A DNA stretch of 64,000 bases from Xanthobacter autotrophicus (GCF_005871085.1 NZ_VAUP01000015.1:186001-250000), one strand, 5' to 3'. Shown: positions 26,340 to 35,239, counted from the stretch's first letter. Numbers and translations are program-made. Notes: generated from the letters alone by a model not told the origin.

Positions 26340-28967
26340 TCATTCCGCATCCTCCGCAGCCGAATGCTGCGCCCCGCGCTCGGCGCCAGCAGCGCGGATG
26401 CTTTCCCGAGCAGCACCACGCCTTTGACGCTCTGCCGCGGCTCTTTCAGCAAACAGCACGTGAACGTTGGGGTTCACCTCCCAGCGGGAGTCAAAGTTGG
26501 CCAGCGGCGCGGCCCATCCCGCCGAACAGAGCTCGCCCATGATGCGCCGGATGCGTTCCTCTTTGGCGGGACCCTTCAGCCGGCGGATGGGGCGGAAATT
26601 GGTGTACAGGTCCCTTTTTGAGATCCCAGCGATCCGATGGGCGAGGATGAAACCCGCGATCCATGCTGAATCTGTATCCTCACCGCGGGTGCCTTCGGCG
26701 CTGCGGTGAACGAATAGCTGGTGGGGAAACTGGTATCGCAGGAGGAACTCACCCGCCGCCCGAGCGGTCATTGTGGAAATAATCGGATCGGGTGGATCGA
26801 ATGGGAAATCGTTCGCGGCCCCGCTCGCGGCCCACTCGATCACATGAAAGAGGAGCGCAACGCGCGCCCATTCGCCTTCCAGCTTGTCGAGCCAGCCCCG
26901 CAGCCCAGCCGGAAGGTCGGCTATGCCCATGCGTTCATCGGCAAACGTCTTCACTGCCTGGCGCACGGCGTCGGCGCCGGCATCGAACCGGAACGCCTCA
27001 AGAAACTCGACGCTGCTCAGGTCGTGCAGCGCGTGCGCCACTGCCATCAGCGCCGCCAGGGCAGCCGCATCGGGAGGGCGATCCACATCGGTGCTGGTCC
27101 GCTCCATGTGGACCATCAGGAACCGCTGGAGCATGCCATCGGCCGCGATCCCCTCGTATTGCTGGCGGAGCACATCAGGTTGAATTCCGCCGAGCATGCT
27201 TACGGCCAACGCGGGTACTGTCACGGGCTCGCGGGACAGCCGAATTACGCGGAAGGGCTGGCCCTGCTTTGCCCCAAGCCAGAATTCGCGGTCCTTGCTC
27301 GCCCCCCGCGGCCGGTATGCGTCGAATCCCCCTATCCAGCCGGACAGCTCATCGCGCACGCACGCGAGACCGTTCGGATTATCCGCAAGGACGGGGGCAA
27401 GTGCTTCAACGGTCACATCGTTGACCAACACAGCTCGGTGCCTAGGGCGCGTCGGCTCGGGCGCCGTGCGGTCTGATTTCGGGGTCTTTGCCCAACTGGC
27501 GCGCGCCTCACTGAAGCGGGCTTGAGTGTGTGCATTCTCGCGATCCAGCTGTGCCTGGATCTTGTTCAGCGGCTCGCAAGCGAGGGACAGTGCCGGCGAT
27601 TTCTTCGCGCCCGGCGCGCCGTGAAGCAGGCCCCAAAGGATCGGGCGTTCAACATAACCCGTGTCGCGCTGCTTTACCTGCACGGTCATTCCCGCCGGCG
27701 CCAAGCCGCTGAGAACCACCAGCGCCGGCACCGCAAGGCAGCCGGGGTCGTAGTCGCCAAGGCGAAAGGCGGCATCTCGTGCCCACCGATCGAGGACCTC
27801 GGGGAAGATGCCGGCCGGCAGTCGGGGCGGCGGCTGCAAGTCCGCCCACAGGTCTTCCGGCTCGGGCCAAGGGCGATCGCCGGGCGGAAGGGCGTCGGGT
27901 GCCACGGCGTCTTCCATTTCTGAAGCCCCCGCTTCCAGCCCGAACTGCGCCGCGACGCTGTGCTCGCCCGCCACGCCGGTGGCATATCGGTAGGCGTTGC
28001 CGACAAGGGTGCTCGCGTCGTCCGCGTCCAAAGGCGGATCGCAGCGCCCAATCCAGTGTTCCAGTACGAGAGAAAGGCACTCGCCTTCGCTGACGCCCAG
28101 GTCGCGCACCCGGCAAGCCACCTCGTAGGTGGTGATCCCCCGTGAGCCGAGGGCCGCTGGCGGAGCTCCATGTCTTAGCCACTCGACCGCCCGTGCGATG
28201 TCGGCCGGGTGGTCAGGCGACACCCCATCTCGCGCTTCGTTCTCCGGCCGCGCGGCTCCGCACAATGCCAACAAGTCGGGCGGCGCCTCGGCGATCGGCA
28301 GGTCGTCCAGCACCGTGTACGGCGCGCCGTCGACGGTCGATCCCGCCAGCACCACCTGGCCGGCCGCGCCGCGCACGTCGATGCCGCAGTCCCTCCCGAA
28401 CTTCGCCAGCATCCGGCCGTTGGCGTTGGAGATGGGTGCGGCGCCGTCAGGGAGGTGGAACAGCATATGGTAGCCGCCGGAGGCGGAGCGCTGCGTGTAG
28501 GTCTCCGGGAACAGCGCGTTGAAGAGCTCGAACAACTCCGCGCCGCGCTTTCCGTGCTTCACGTCGAAGTCGATCGTGCAGCCGGAAATGCCGCCCCAAT
28601 TGCACCCGGGGAACTCCTCCGCCCAACGGCGGATGGTGGCTTCGTCGGTCGTTGCCAGGCGCTGCCAGTTGTCGAGCACAGGCGCTTTGCTGTTCGGCGG
28701 GATCGGAAGGACGCGGATGCCCCTCCGGGCGGCGGCGATGGCATGGTCGAGCATGGGGGGTACGGGCTCCCGCGCAATTTCGTGCGCGCTGTCGCCGCGG
28801 GATTGACCAGCGGCGATGATTGTCGGCACTGTCGGTGCGTCATCATTCGCCAAGTAGTGGACAATCGCCGCAGTGGCTTGCCGCGAGGTGTTGTCGGCAT
28901 GCTCTTCCCGGCCGATTTGGCGGGCAAGGGCAAAGATGTCCTCGAACGAAGTTACTGCCGCCATCAT
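26340..28967 (-). CDS. PrimPol-DUF3987 primase/helicase-like replication protein
   Basis: An 875-residue fusion. The N-terminal half has an archaeo-eukaryotic PrimPol domain (about residues 70-250) with the catalytic DxD in CTIDFDVKHGKRG, the S-x3-H segment SGGYHMLFH and the later acidic motif CGIDVRGAAG. The C-terminal half fits DUF3987, an ATPase-like module, with a degenerate Walker A in GAPGAKKSPA and a DELSGWIGGFDAYR segment. Such proteins start replication of plasmids, satellites and integrative elements. ATG 28967 overlaps the preceding stop as ATGA. Confidence 0.85.
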   Translation of the reverse strand: MMAAVTSFEDIFALARQIGREEHADNTSRQATAAIVHYLANDDAPTVPTIIAAGQSRGDSAHEIAREPVPPMLDHAIAAARRGIRVLPIPPNSKAPVLDNWQRLATTDEATIRRWAEEFPGCNWGGISGCTIDFDVKHGKRGAELFELFNALFPETYTQRSASGGYHMLFHLPDGAAPISNANGRMLAKFGRDCGIDVRGAAGQVVLAGSTVDGAPYTVLDDLPIAEAPPDLLALCGAARPENEARDGVSPDHPADIARAVEWLRHGAPPAALGSRGITTYEVACRVRDLGVSEGECLSLVLEHWIGRCDPPLDADDASTLVGNAYRYATGVAGEHSVAAQFGLEAGASEMEDAVAPDALPPGDRPWPEPEDLWADLQPPPRLPAGIFPEVLDRWARDAAFRLGDYDPGCLAVPALVVLSGLAPAGMTVQVKQRDTGYVERPILWGLLHGAPGAKKSPALSLACEPLNKIQAQLDRENAHTQARFSEARASWAKTPKSDRTAPEPTRPRHRAVLVNDVTVEALAPVLADNPNGLACVRDELSGWIGGFDAYRPRGASKDREFWLGAKQGQPFRVIRLSREPVTVPALAVSMLGGIQPDVLRQQYEGIAADGMLQRFLMVHMERTSTDVDRPPDAAALAALMAVAHALHDLSSVEFLEAFRFDAGADAVRQAVKTFADERMGIADLPAGLRGWLDKLEGEWARVALLFHVIEWAASGAANDFPFDPPDPIISTMTARAAGEFLLRYQFPHQLFVHRSAEGTRGEDTDSAWIAGFILAHRIAGISKRDLYTNFRPIRRLKGPAKEERIRRIMGELCSAGWAAPLANFDSRWEVNPNVHVLFAERAAAERQRRGAARESIRAAGAERGAQHSAAEDAE

Positions 28968-29419
28968 GCGCCTACATTGTCCGCGAGAGGCCCCAGCTCG
29001 GACGTAACCACACCGGGGCGCTTCCACTGCTCGGCGAAGGCGCGCCACTGCGGCGCGACCTCCGGCGTCGTCTCTATGGTCAGCGCGCGGCGGTTCGAGC
29101 TGCCGGAGACGAGGGCTGCAAGTTCAGCGCGTCGCTGCATTCCCGGCGCCGACCAAATAATGATGCCACCGGCGAGCCGCACCATCCATTTGAGCGTCAT
29201 CTGGTCGAAGTCGTTGGGGTTCGGGACGCGACCGCGCGTGCCTTCGCCGCGAACGCACAAAGACACCCAATGGCTTGCCTCTGTGATCCGGCGAGACCGC
29301 CGAGGAAGACCGCTCCCCGGCGCAAGATAAACCATCACTGCGCGCCGTCCCCCAGGCGCTGGGGCAGAAAACGCACGCGCGCCCTCGTCAGGCGGCATAA
29401 GTTGTGATAGATAATCCAT
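28964..29419 (-). CDS. Hypothetical protein upstream of primase
   Basis: A 151-residue protein starting MDYLSQLMPPDEGARAF at ATG 29419, with GAGG in the ribosome position. A longer frame reaches 29527 but overlaps the upstream gene. It has a central VVMVYLAPGSG-like strand region and ends by overlapping the primase start (ATGA), so it is co-translated with the replication protein. No recognisable domain; the position is one where satellites often carry a small replication or copy-control protein. Confidence 0.65.
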   Translation of the reverse strand: MDYLSQLMPPDEGARAFSAPAPGGRRAVMVYLAPGSGLPRRSRRITEASHWVSLCVRGEGTRGRVPNPNDFDQMTLKWMVRLAGGIIIWSAPGMQRRAELAALVSGSSNRRALTIETTPEVAPQWRAFAEQWKRPGVVTSELGPLADNVGA

Positions 29420-29483
29420 AGCATCAACCTCGTTCTGGCCCGACTCGCTCTCCCGGCGTGTCGGGCTTTTTGTTGCTGATGAG

Positions 29484-29948
29484 CTAAGAGGAGGTGCCCC
29501 CGATCTCACGCGCTGCCCGTCCCGCAAGCTTTTCGAGCAAAAGCTTCTTCCATTCCAGGTGAAGGCGCTCAGGGGCTCGGATGGTTAGCTTTCGCGGATG
29601 CCGGGCGCCGTTCAGCACACCAGCTTCTATCGCTTGCAGAAACGGGGGGTCCGGCTCGCACAGCTCTGCTTCGGCCGCGACGGAGAAAGCCCAGTCCAGC
29701 ACCGACGAATCGAAGTGCATGGGCAACAGAGCGACATCGTCCGGAGCGTCGCCGAATACCACGATCTGAAGGTTCGGCGTCGACTCCAATGCGCGTCGGA
29801 TGAGGGGCGTTAGCGGCCCTGCCCCCGGCAGGATGTAAAGATTCGCGACAGGGCCGAATTGCGAGTGGGAAAACATCGCCATGGCTCCCGTCCACATGGG
29901 GGGCTCCGGCGGCTCTTCCCGCTCCGGCGGGGGGACGTGGGCATTCAT
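29484..29948 (-). CDS. Hypothetical protein of the replication operon
   Basis: A 154-residue product beginning MNAHVPPPEREEPPEPPMW at ATG 29948, which overlaps the AlpA-like gene stop as ATGA. After a Pro/Glu-rich start it contains NLYILPGAGPLTPLIRRALE and a final basic helical part. Its layout (a short acidic start, a similar central strand pattern and a basic tail) faintly resembles the neighbouring 151-residue protein, so the two may be distant paralogues. Function unknown. Confidence 0.6.
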   Translation of the reverse strand: MNAHVPPPEREEPPEPPMWTGAMAMFSHSQFGPVANLYILPGAGPLTPLIRRALESTPNLQIVVFGDAPDDVALLPMHFDSSVLDWAFSVAAEAELCEPDPPFLQAIEAGVLNGARHPRKLTIRAPERLHLEWKKLLLEKLAGRAAREIGGTSS

Positions 29949-30163
29949 GCCGCGCACCCCCTCGGGTATTCGCTCGTGCTGCGAAACTTTCGACCTGCAG
30001 CCCATTCCCGCAGGTCGCGGACCTGGTAGACGATGCGGCGGGGGGAGAGGCGGAGAAAGGGAGGCCCGCCGCCGTAGACACGGAATTTCGCCAAGCTCGA
30101 CTCTGTCAGGCCCAGCAGCTGCGCGGCATCTTTCGGGGGGAGATAGGTGTCAGGGGACTGCAT
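29945..30163 (-). CDS. AlpA/excisionase-like helix-turn-helix protein
   Basis: A 72-residue protein with the MerR-like HTH_17 pattern YLPPKDAAQLLGLTESSLAK, then a GGPPFLRLSPRRIVYQVRDL wing and a LREWAAGR end. AlpA-type proteins activate excision or replication genes of satellites such as P4 and phage-like islands; excisionases have the same fold. It is placed between the integrase-side genes and the replication genes, where it could control both. ATG 30163; the stop overlaps the next start. Confidence 0.85.
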   Translation of the reverse strand: MQSPDTYLPPKDAAQLLGLTESSLAKFRVYGGGPPFLRLSPRRIVYQVRDLREWAAGRKFRSTSEYPRGCAA

Positions 30164-30247
30164 CCGGTTCGCTCCTGCGTTCCCTCCTAGGGATAACCCT
30201 GGGGTGCAAAGCAGTGTGCGTGGTTCCGGATGTGGGAAACCAAGGCC

Positions 30248-31051
30248 CTAATTCGAGTGGACGTTCTTCCTGCCTCGGGGCCGCCCACGGGCACTCCAAG
30301 CCTCAGCGTGCGGCAGCCCTTTGGCCTTGGCGGCCCGAAGCGCTCGCCTCCACACGCGGCTTAGCGTTTCCTCCCCGCCCCCGTCCTCGACAAATCCGAA
30401 ACGGCGGAGGATCTCATCGCGCAGGCCCGCGCGATCAGGGGGAGGAGGTCCCATTTCTACTAAGGAAATGATGTGCTCCTGTATCGCGCCCTGCATGTTC
30501 TTACGGCCAGACGAGAACTTTGGCCCTCTCTTTGCGGGCCACAATTTTCGAAGGTCGCCGGCATGAACTTGCGGCTCCGTCCAGCAAAGCTTGGGGATGG
30601 ATTGCAGGCAGAGATGCGGCCCAAGGTCAGCCTCTTCATTGACGATTTTTACGGCGCGCCAATCCGACACGGCAATGATTTCAGGGATTTTGCTTTGGCG
30701 CTGCCCGCGCATCCGAAGCGAAACACCTTCGGCGAGGCGCGCGAGCAGTTGCCGAGCTCCAAAGTCAGCGCTGCCAGCAATGAGCGTTTCCGGGGGAGCA
30801 ACCTCGCCACGCACCAAACGAGCGGGATTCTTTGCATGCGCCAAGAGGCCGACGCGCATGGCGCCGATGAGGCCGGCCGGGACACGTCGCCCCCGGCGCG
30901 TTCGATGTTCTCCAGATGTGGATTCAGCCACGGCTGTAAACACCCAGTCGCCGGTTTCTATCCAAATCAGAGCAGCGTTCAGGGACCACCATTCGGCGCG
31001 CCGTAGGGCTTTTTCGGCGGCGCCATCTTGCGGGCGATCATCGTCCGTCAC
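30248..31051 (-). CDS. Hypothetical protein between integrase and AlpA-like gene
   Basis: A 267-residue protein starting at GTG 31051, which overlaps the integrase stop (GTGA). It contains a Trp-rich opening (AEWWSLNAALIWIETGDWVF), a basic middle and a C-terminal part with DEILRRFGFVEDGGGEETLS and a strongly basic end (SARGRPRGRKNV). The pattern of a helical C-terminus with ETLSRVWRRALRAAK suggests DNA binding but no named family is recognised. Tight coupling to the integrase suggests a role in recombination or its control. Confidence 0.65.
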   Translation of the reverse strand: MTDDDRPQDGAAEKALRRAEWWSLNAALIWIETGDWVFTAVAESTSGEHRTRRGRRVPAGLIGAMRVGLLAHAKNPARLVRGEVAPPETLIAGSADFGARQLLARLAEGVSLRMRGQRQSKIPEIIAVSDWRAVKIVNEEADLGPHLCLQSIPKLCWTEPQVHAGDLRKLWPAKRGPKFSSGRKNMQGAIQEHIISLVEMGPPPPDRAGLRDEILRRFGFVEDGGGEETLSRVWRRALRAAKAKGLPHAEAWSARGRPRGRKNVHSN

Positions 31052-32418
31052 TGCGGCGCTCTCCCAAATGCGGGAATCACAAGGGCGGTGGCCCTCCCCT
31101 CCATAGCAGCTGATATCTTGTCGCTGATGGAGTCGGCGGCGCGGCGCAGCGGATCCGCGTCGAGATGGCTGTAGCGCGCTGTCGTGGCGGGCTGCGCATG
31201 CCCCAGCAGCTTGCCGACGATTGTCAATCCGAGGCCGGAGCCGGCGCCCACGCTGGCAAACGAGTGGCGCAGGTCGTGCAGCCGGACAGTCGCCCGCTCG
31301 ACCACCACCGGCGCGCCGTGCTCATCCGCGACGGGCTTGCCCTCTGGCGTGACCTCCGCGGCCCGTTCAATGAAGCCCGCACGCCGGGCCACGAGCGCCC
31401 AAGGGCGCTGCAGATCCGCCCGAGGTCGCTCCCTCTCTGCGCCTGCGGAAGCCCCCACGATCACGAACTTGCCCACGCGGGGCAGGTCCGCGAGCACGCG
31501 AAGCGCGGCGGTACTCAGCATCAGGCGTTTTTGCCCCGTCTTCGTGTCCGGAAGGAAGGCAATGCCCCGCTCAAAATCGACCTGGCTCCACTGCAAGTGT
31601 AGGATTTCCCGCAACCTGGCGCCGGTGAAAAGCAGGAGGCGGATCGCTGCGACTGCGTGCGGGCCGAGCACTACGCGGCGGTTTTCGGGTTTCGGCGCGT
31701 GCTTCGCCTTGGGGGACGTTTCGTCGACTTCGTACGGGATACCGACCGTTTCCGCCTCGATCAACGCCGCGCCCAGGCGCGTGAGCTCCTCTGTCGTCAG
31801 GAACCGCTCGCGACCGTTCTCCCTGTACTTCTCGATGCCGCGCGCCGGATTGAGTCCCTCGGCGACAAGTCCGCGGCCTCCAGCCCAGGCGAAGAGCTTG
31901 CCCATAATCGCCAGCATGCGGTTCGCCTGAATCGGACGGTCCGCCATGTTCGTGTGGAGGCGTGCTACATCGGCCCGGGATATGCTATCCGCCTTCCGGC
32001 TTCCGAGGGCGGGTTTGATGTCCCGTTTGATGACGCCCGCATAGCTGATTGCGGTTGTCGTCTTCCGCTTCGCCAGAACGTGCTGGGCAAGGAACTGGTC
32101 GGCCACCTCGGAGAGCGTGGGCGCCTCCCGTGCCTTCTTGCGCTCCTCCCCCGTGTCGTGCCCCCGCACCGCGTCGGCAATCACGCGCTTGGCGAGCGTG
32201 CGAGCCTCCTCCGGCGTCACCTTGCCGACGGGGGCGATGGTCACTCTCCGCGTGGGCGCGCCTCGCCCACGCCCGACGCGATATTTCGCGACGTAGCTCA
32301 TGGCGCCTGACGGACGAACGCGGATACCGAAGCCGTGCAGCTCCGAATCCCATTCGAAGAATTCTTCGCCCTTCGGTTTGAGGGAATCCACGAGCCGTTT
32401 GTTGATGCGAACGCCCAT
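31048..32418 (-). CDS. int: Tyrosine recombinase / integrase
   Basis: A 456-residue P4-like (DUF4102 N-terminal) integrase that would integrate and excise the element at tRNA-Lys. Residues 1-90 carry the arm-binding domain (INKRLVDSLKPKG), then the SAM-like core-binding domain, then the catalytic domain with Arg in TGARLREIL, Lys in PDTKTGQK, His-x2-Arg in LHDLRHSFAS, His in LLGHAQ and nucleophile Tyr in TARYSHL near the end. GGGGAGG upstream of ATG 32418 fixes the start. Its gene is 172 bases from the right att repeat, the usual place. Confidence 0.95.
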   Translation of the reverse strand: MGVRINKRLVDSLKPKGEEFFEWDSELHGFGIRVRPSGAMSYVAKYRVGRGRGAPTRRVTIAPVGKVTPEEARTLAKRVIADAVRGHDTGEERKKAREAPTLSEVADQFLAQHVLAKRKTTTAISYAGVIKRDIKPALGSRKADSISRADVARLHTNMADRPIQANRMLAIMGKLFAWAGGRGLVAEGLNPARGIEKYRENGRERFLTTEELTRLGAALIEAETVGIPYEVDETSPKAKHAPKPENRRVVLGPHAVAAIRLLLFTGARLREILHLQWSQVDFERGIAFLPDTKTGQKRLMLSTAALRVLADLPRVGKFVIVGASAGAERERPRADLQRPWALVARRAGFIERAAEVTPEGKPVADEHGAPVVVERATVRLHDLRHSFASVGAGSGLGLTIVGKLLGHAQPATTARYSHLDADPLRRAADSISDKISAAMEGRATALVIPAFGRAPQ

Positions 32419-32589
32419 GCTTGCCTCCCCTGCCCCACTACGGTAACCACGAATGTAACCACCGTGGGCCGAAACCATCGGCATTTTAGGGAAAGATCGG
32501 CGGGTTTGCCAATGCCGAAAATTGTGCATTGTCAACCAGTTTCAGCACAGGCTTTCCACTCACAGGCAACACCAGGAAACGTTCAACGT

Positions 32590-32639
32590 GTGACTTTTAA
32601 TCATGGGGTCTCGGGTTCGAATCCCGACGGGCTCACCAA
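32590..32639 (+). repeat. att repeat (distal side)
   Basis: Right copy of the 50-bp repeat, identical to 13483-13532. It holds only the 3' part of tRNA-Lys and cannot form a tRNA. The sequence past it returns to host-like DNA. Confidence 0.93.
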
Positions 32640-32679
32640 CGATATCAAAGACATATGTGATGGGGTCGTTTGCCTAAAC

Positions 32680-32701
32680 GTATCCGGAAACCACCGGATA
32701 C
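32680..32701. repeat. Inverted repeat beyond the right att site
   Basis: GTATCCGG-AAACCA-CCGGATAC is a perfect 8-bp inverted repeat with a six-base loop, 40 bases outside the element. No T-run follows, so its role as terminator or operator is open. Confidence 0.4.
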
Positions 32702-32900
32702 CCTAAGCGGCGGATTTCAGGAGCTGAGGCGAACAGAGCCGGCTGCGCAACATGGCCTCGTCGAGTGCGAAAAAGCGGCGACCAGAAGTTGCTAAACCCG
32801 TCCGGCCTCTGCTGTTTCAGGTTGCTGAGGGAGTTCAGGCCACCGCCGTGCCGTTCCGCAAGGCACGCCACCGCGTACAGTCAAACTGGTGACGGGCGAG

Positions 32901-33587
32901 CTACCCGGCAAGGAGCGTCCACATGCTCCGCCAAGGAACTGGCTTGCACTCCGCATCGCCAAACAACGCCGATAATTCCGCTGCGATGCCGCCTATGACG
33001 GTGCCGGGAACGACGCCAAGCCACAACCCTAGCAAATCGATATGGAGTCCGCCCGCCGTCGCCGCCTCGAGCTTACGGTTCACGGTCTCAACGTCGTGCT
33101 TGCGAGCCCCCTCTTCGGCAGCCAAGCGCTCGACGGTGGATCTGGTCTGGGCATTAACTCGGCTTGAAATGTCACCTACTTCGTTGAAGAGCCCATCGAA
33201 GTTGGCTTCAAGGCGCGACAGGCGATCCGAGAGTGATGCGTCCGGACCTGCTCTCACGATGAGGCGGGCAGCAGCACTGTCCGCGCCATCAGTAGCACCC
33301 ACCACGCCCATCACAATCTGTCGCTTCCGAAGCGGGAAGCGGCGAAAATAGTTCGCACAGCGACAAAGCATGCTCGGTTGAGAAAATAGCTTATGCTTGT
33401 CCTTGATGCCTTGGTACACGGTCCAAATTCCGTAGATCTGCAATAAAATGCCAAGTACTCTAAATCGCGGCTCCAGGCAGTTTGACCACCATGGACCAAT
33501 CAGGAGCCAGAGGAGTATTGTTCCCAAAAGGGCCCAAACGGCTATCGGCTCGGCAAGCCAGATTGCAACTTCTTTGATTCGGCTCAT
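32901..33587 (-). CDS. Membrane protein with coiled-coil-like soluble region
   Basis: A 228-residue protein starting MSRIKEVAIW at ATG 33587. Two hydrophobic segments lie at about residues 10-30 and 40-60 (WALLGTILLWLLIGPWW, then LGILLQIYGIWTVYQGI), followed by a basic stretch, a helical part (DRLSRLEANFDGLFNEVGD) that may form a coiled coil, and a third hydrophobic segment near residue 185 (LLGLWLGVVPGTVIGG). No family recognised. Its codon use has less third-position GC than the core, so it may be another acquired gene just outside the element. Confidence 0.6.
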   Translation of the reverse strand: MSRIKEVAIWLAEPIAVWALLGTILLWLLIGPWWSNCLEPRFRVLGILLQIYGIWTVYQGIKDKHKLFSQPSMLCRCANYFRRFPLRKRQIVMGVVGATDGADSAAARLIVRAGPDASLSDRLSRLEANFDGLFNEVGDISSRVNAQTRSTVERLAAEEGARKHDVETVNRKLEAATAGGLHIDLLGLWLGVVPGTVIGGIAAELSALFGDAECKPVPWRSMWTLLAG

Positions 33588-33783
33588 TACCAACGTCTCA
33601 CTTTCGCACAGATGCGCGAATTGACCGTGATTGGCCCTGCGACAGCTTGGCCGCAGGAAGCCATCCAATCAACCTGGAAGACCGGCAACCTCAGTGCCCC
33701 CAGCCTTACGCACGACCTTTCGCCGCGCCTCACCCCCCGCAAACTGAACCGCTGAACCGCCGCTGCGTCAGTAAGGCCGCTTG

Positions 33784-34161
33784 ATGCGGGCACTTGGATC
33801 GGCCATTTTTGCGATAGATCAATTCCGGGTTTGGAATGTAGATCAGATCAACGCATATTCGGGTTCGACCATGGAAACAGCCGCGCGCGTCGCCCTTCGT
33901 GTTCCCGTCTTCGGGTGGTTCCTCAAGGATGCCATTCACGGAGCGCCGGACGCCAAATATTATTTTATGGCAAATCTTGCCGTTTGCTTCATCGCGATGA
34001 TTTATTTCTTCGGTTATCCGTTCCTGATCGTCTATGCCCTGACTGCCACTGCCGTGGCCCTGGTGTCGCTCATCATCCTCACCGCGTCGGACATGTTCCG
34101 AAAGGGCGAGGACAAGGACGTTGCCCCGAAGCCGGCCGCCCGGGGAGGCAGGACGCGCTGA
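33784..34161 (+). CDS. Small inner-membrane protein
   Basis: A 125-residue protein starting MRALGSAIFAIDQFRVW with AAGG at a good distance before ATG 33784. Two hydrophobic stretches (YYFMANLAVCFIAMIYFFG and LIVYALTATAVALVSLIIL) form a membrane hairpin, and the tail is basic (RKGEDKDVAPKPAARGG). Unknown function. It precedes the cat regulator gene in convergent orientation and is not obviously linked to it. Confidence 0.6.
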   Translation: MRALGSAIFAIDQFRVWNVDQINAYSGSTMETAARVALRVPVFGWFLKDAIHGAPDAKYYFMANLAVCFIAMIYFFGYPFLIVYALTATAVALVSLIILTASDMFRKGEDKDVAPKPAARGGRTR

Positions 34162-34229
34162 CGGTTCAGGGGGGAGGGAATTCATTCACGCCCTTTTCAG
34201 CAGGGCGAGACCGTTTCGTCCGGATCGCC

Positions 34230-35141
34230 TCATGCAGGCGTCCGGCCGAGGTCCTGCTTAAGCTGGTAGATGTTGCGGATGAGGTCGAAGATCTGCCCGA
34301 TCTCGGCGGAGGAATCGCTGGCCCGGCAGCTCATGATGAGAGGGGACGTGATCCCCGCCTCCAGCAGCGGGCGATAGGTGACGTCGTCGCGATGGAGGTG
34401 ACGCACCGAGTCCGGCACCAAAGTGATGCCGATACCCGCCGCTACAAGGCCCAGCGCGGTCTGAAGCTCGCGCACCTCCTGGGCGATCACCGGCGTGCAG
34501 CCCCGGTCGCTGAAATAGGACAGCACCTGGTCGGCATAGCTCGGCCTTGGTGACTTGGGGTAAAGCACCAGCGGCTCCCCCGCGATGTCCTGGAATGACA
34601 CCCCCTCGGACGCGAGCAGCCGATGGTCGGGCGGCAGGGCCACCAGCAGGGGCTCTTCCGCGATCACCTCGCGCCTTATGGCGGGGTCGTCGAAGCGGAT
34701 GCGCCCGAAGCCCACGTCGATGCGCCCCTCCTTCAGGGCGGCGATCTGCTCCACCGTGCTCATCTCGATGAGCGCCACTTCAAGGCCGGCATAGCAGGCG
34801 CGAAAGCCCCGGACCACGTCCGGCAGCCCGCCATAGAGCACCGAGCCCACGAACCCGATCAGAAACTGCCGCCGCCCCGCCTCGCCGAAGCGCCGGGTGG
34901 TGATGCGCAGCTCCTCCGCCCGCTGGAGGATCTGCAACGCATGCTCGTTGAAGAAGCGCCCGGCCGCCGTGAGGCGCACCGGGCGGCTCGGTCGCTCGAA
35001 CAGGGTGACGCCCAGATCCTCCTCCAGCTCGCGCATCTGCCGGCTCAGGGGGGATTGGGCGATGTGGAGCTTCTCCGCCGCGCGGGTGAAGCTGCGCTCG
35101 CGGGCTACGGTTGTGAAATACCTGAGGTGGCGCAGTTCCAT
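34230..35141 (-). CDS. catR: LysR-type regulator, CatR/BenM-like
   Basis: A 303-residue LysR protein divergent from catB. The N-terminal winged helix has MELRHLRYFTTVARERSFT, TRAAEKLHIAQSPLSRQMR and LFERPSRPVRLT, the form typical of the CatR/CatM/BenM group that senses cis,cis-muconate; the effector domain fills residues 90-295. ATG 35141 is the normal family start. It should activate the cat genes by binding the inverted repeat at 35209-35229 and probably controls itself. Muconate as effector is inferred from context. Confidence 0.88.
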   Translation of the reverse strand: MELRHLRYFTTVARERSFTRAAEKLHIAQSPLSRQMRELEEDLGVTLFERPSRPVRLTAAGRFFNEHALQILQRAEELRITTRRFGEAGRRQFLIGFVGSVLYGGLPDVVRGFRACYAGLEVALIEMSTVEQIAALKEGRIDVGFGRIRFDDPAIRREVIAEEPLLVALPPDHRLLASEGVSFQDIAGEPLVLYPKSPRPSYADQVLSYFSDRGCTPVIAQEVRELQTALGLVAAGIGITLVPDSVRHLHRDDVTYRPLLEAGITSPLIMSCRASDSSAEIGQIFDLIRNIYQLKQDLGRTPA

Positions 35142-35208
35142 GTCCAGACCTTTTAGGCATACAAACCGACCGAGACTGTCTTTGACGCGCGCCCCCTCAG
35201 CGTGATTT

Positions 35209-35229
35209 TCCTTATGTCGAACATAAGGA
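35209..35229. promoter_or_regulatory. Palindromic LysR operator upstream of catB
   Basis: TCCTTATGT-CGA-ACATAAGGA is a perfect inverted repeat in the 98-base gap between the divergent regulator and catB genes, and it contains a T-N11-A LysR pattern. It ends 10 bases before the catB ATG and overlaps the AAGGA ribosome site, so binding could also block translation start or RNA polymerase. Confidence 0.7.
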
Positions 35230-35239
35230 CACTCCACGG

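Larger units (their letters stand above)
13483..32639. mobile_element. Integrative element (satellite/prophage-remnant type) in tRNA-Lys
   Basis: A 19.1-kb insertion bounded by a 50-bp perfect direct repeat (13483-13532 and 32590-32639) derived from the 3' half of tRNA-Lys. The repeat begins in the anticodon stem, a common crossover site of tyrosine integrases. It carries integrase, AlpA-like and PrimPol-DUF3987 genes at the right, two phage ejection-like genes at the left, a HipA-like kinase pair, gene debris and several lineage-specific small genes. No terminase, portal, capsid or tail gene is seen. The content suits a P4-like satellite, an integrative plasmid-like island or a decayed prophage; I favour a satellite-type element. 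Confidence 0.88.
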
